A stretch of DNA of 33,244 nucleotides from Clostridiales bacterium. Lineage in GTDB: Bacteria; Bacillota; Clostridia; Oscillospirales; CAG-272. The DNA lies in contig JAAYLD010000027.1 in NCBI GenBank assembly GCA_012522015.1, positions 1-33,244 of the forward strand, read 5' to 3'. The stretch's first letter is position 1. Each line of letters starts with the position of its first letter. Made by a program: the position numbers and the translations under genes. Positions 32,894 to 33,244 of this stretch are shown one piece after another. The notes below the pieces were generated by a model, which saw nothing but the letters and a program-made list of their open reading frames with translations, did not search any database and was not told the DNA's origin.

Positions 32894-33244
32894 TCAGATG
32901 ACATTATCAACGACACTGAGAAAACCACTTTTTTCTTTTATATTGAAGAATACAGGACGTTCATATGGATTCTTATTAGGGCGGTGAAGAGCAAGCTTTA
33001 AATTGCCGGATAAATCTCGGAAGATCATTCCATGGCCTCCGTCACGCTCAAAAAGGAGCGAATGATCATGGTACCACGGACCCTCAATATCACCGCTTTC
33101 GGATACGGCGACAGCCTGCACATATCCTGTTGCAGCCATTGTCGACCATAGCATATAAAGACGTCCGGTTTCACCTCTAAATAAGAACGGGCCGTCTGTG
33201 ACATATCTTTGTGCGCCGGGTATAGCAAAGGGGGGCTCTGACGC
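32894..33244 (-). CDS. Glycoside hydrolase family 43-type protein, C-terminal 116 residues (N-terminus beyond window edge)
   Basis: The open frame runs from the right window edge to TGA at 32894; an internal ATG at 33154 is not a start, because coding similarity extends upstream of it. Recognisable pieces are VTDGPFLFRGETGRLYMLWS, SESGDIEGPWYHDHSLLFER, DGGHGMIFRDLSGNLKLALH and NPYERPVFFNI. These resemble the last blades of a five-bladed GH43 beta-propeller (arabinanase, arabinofuranosidase or xylosidase type); the GHGMIF segment corresponds to the conserved active-site histidine region. The catalytic N-terminal aspartate is outside the window, so substrate and completeness cannot be judged. 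It would act on plant-cell-wall sugars. Confidence 0.75.
   Translation of the reverse strand, partial: ASEPPFAIPGAQRYVTDGPFLFRGETGRLYMLWSTMAATGYVQAVAVSESGDIEGPWYHDHSLLFERDGGHGMIFRDLSGNLKLALHRPNKNPYERPVFFNIKEKSGFLSVVDNVI

Noticed and set aside
33025-33228. 67-residue open frame on the minus strand
   Set aside because: A different frame of the GH43-type gene; the family motifs are in the other frame, which is open to the window edge.

Overview
The window is almost entirely one flagellar regulon of a Gram-positive, low-to-moderate-GC anaerobe, most likely a member of Clostridia. Supporting signs are: no P- or L-ring genes (flgA/flgH/flgI); FliY instead of a plain FliN; the Firmicutes-specific set yvyF-flgM-flgN-flgK-flgL-yviE-fliW-csrA in the same order as in Bacillus subtilis; strong AGGAGG-type ribosome-binding sites; and flanking genes typical of anaerobic Clostridia (formate-tetrahydrofolate ligase, PfoR-like EIIC, GH43). 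No genus can be assigned from the sequence alone.

Layout. At 1-943 (minus) lies the first 314 codons of a flagellin gene, cut by the window edge. A 264-nt divergent intergenic region follows. From 1208 to 29872, 34 genes run on the plus strand with short gaps or overlaps: fliF-fliG-fliH-fliI-fliJ-fliK-flgD-flgE-flbD-motA-motB-fliL-fliM-fliY (MS ring, export ATPase, hook, stator, C ring); flgB-flgC-fliE (proximal rod); fliO-fliP-fliQ-fliR-flhB-flhA (export gate); fliA (sigma-28); flgF-flgG (distal rod); yvyF-flgM-flgN-flgK-flgL-yviE-fliW-csrA (late control, chaperone, hook-filament junction). A clear intrinsic terminator at 29885-29917 closes the run. On the minus strand follow a PfoR-like PTS IIC membrane protein, fhs, a terminator, and the C-terminal part of a GH43-type glycosidase cut by the right edge. 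No gene-free stretch exceeds 300 nt.

How it works together. The early genes build the basal body and export gate. FliA then drives late genes and is held by FlgM until the hook is complete. Sigma-28-like promoters are visible before flgK (TAAA-N15-TACGATAT) and, more weakly, before flgF (TTAA-N15-ATCGATAA). CsrA and its antagonist FliW probably control translation of the divergent flagellin gene, whose leader carries GGA motifs in and upstream of its ribosome-binding site.

The window holds no wholly novel system that I can support. Points that depart from the usual picture are: flgB-flgC-fliE sits after fliY rather than before fliF; flhF, flhG and cheY are absent from their usual places; FlhB has NPEH instead of NPTH; FliG has ENPQ instead of EHPQ; FlgK seems to carry a degenerate tandem duplication; FlgL is unusually long; CsrA has an acidic Ser/Asp-rich tail; a folded-looking RNA leader precedes flgB; and perfect hairpins lie inside fliG and fliI.
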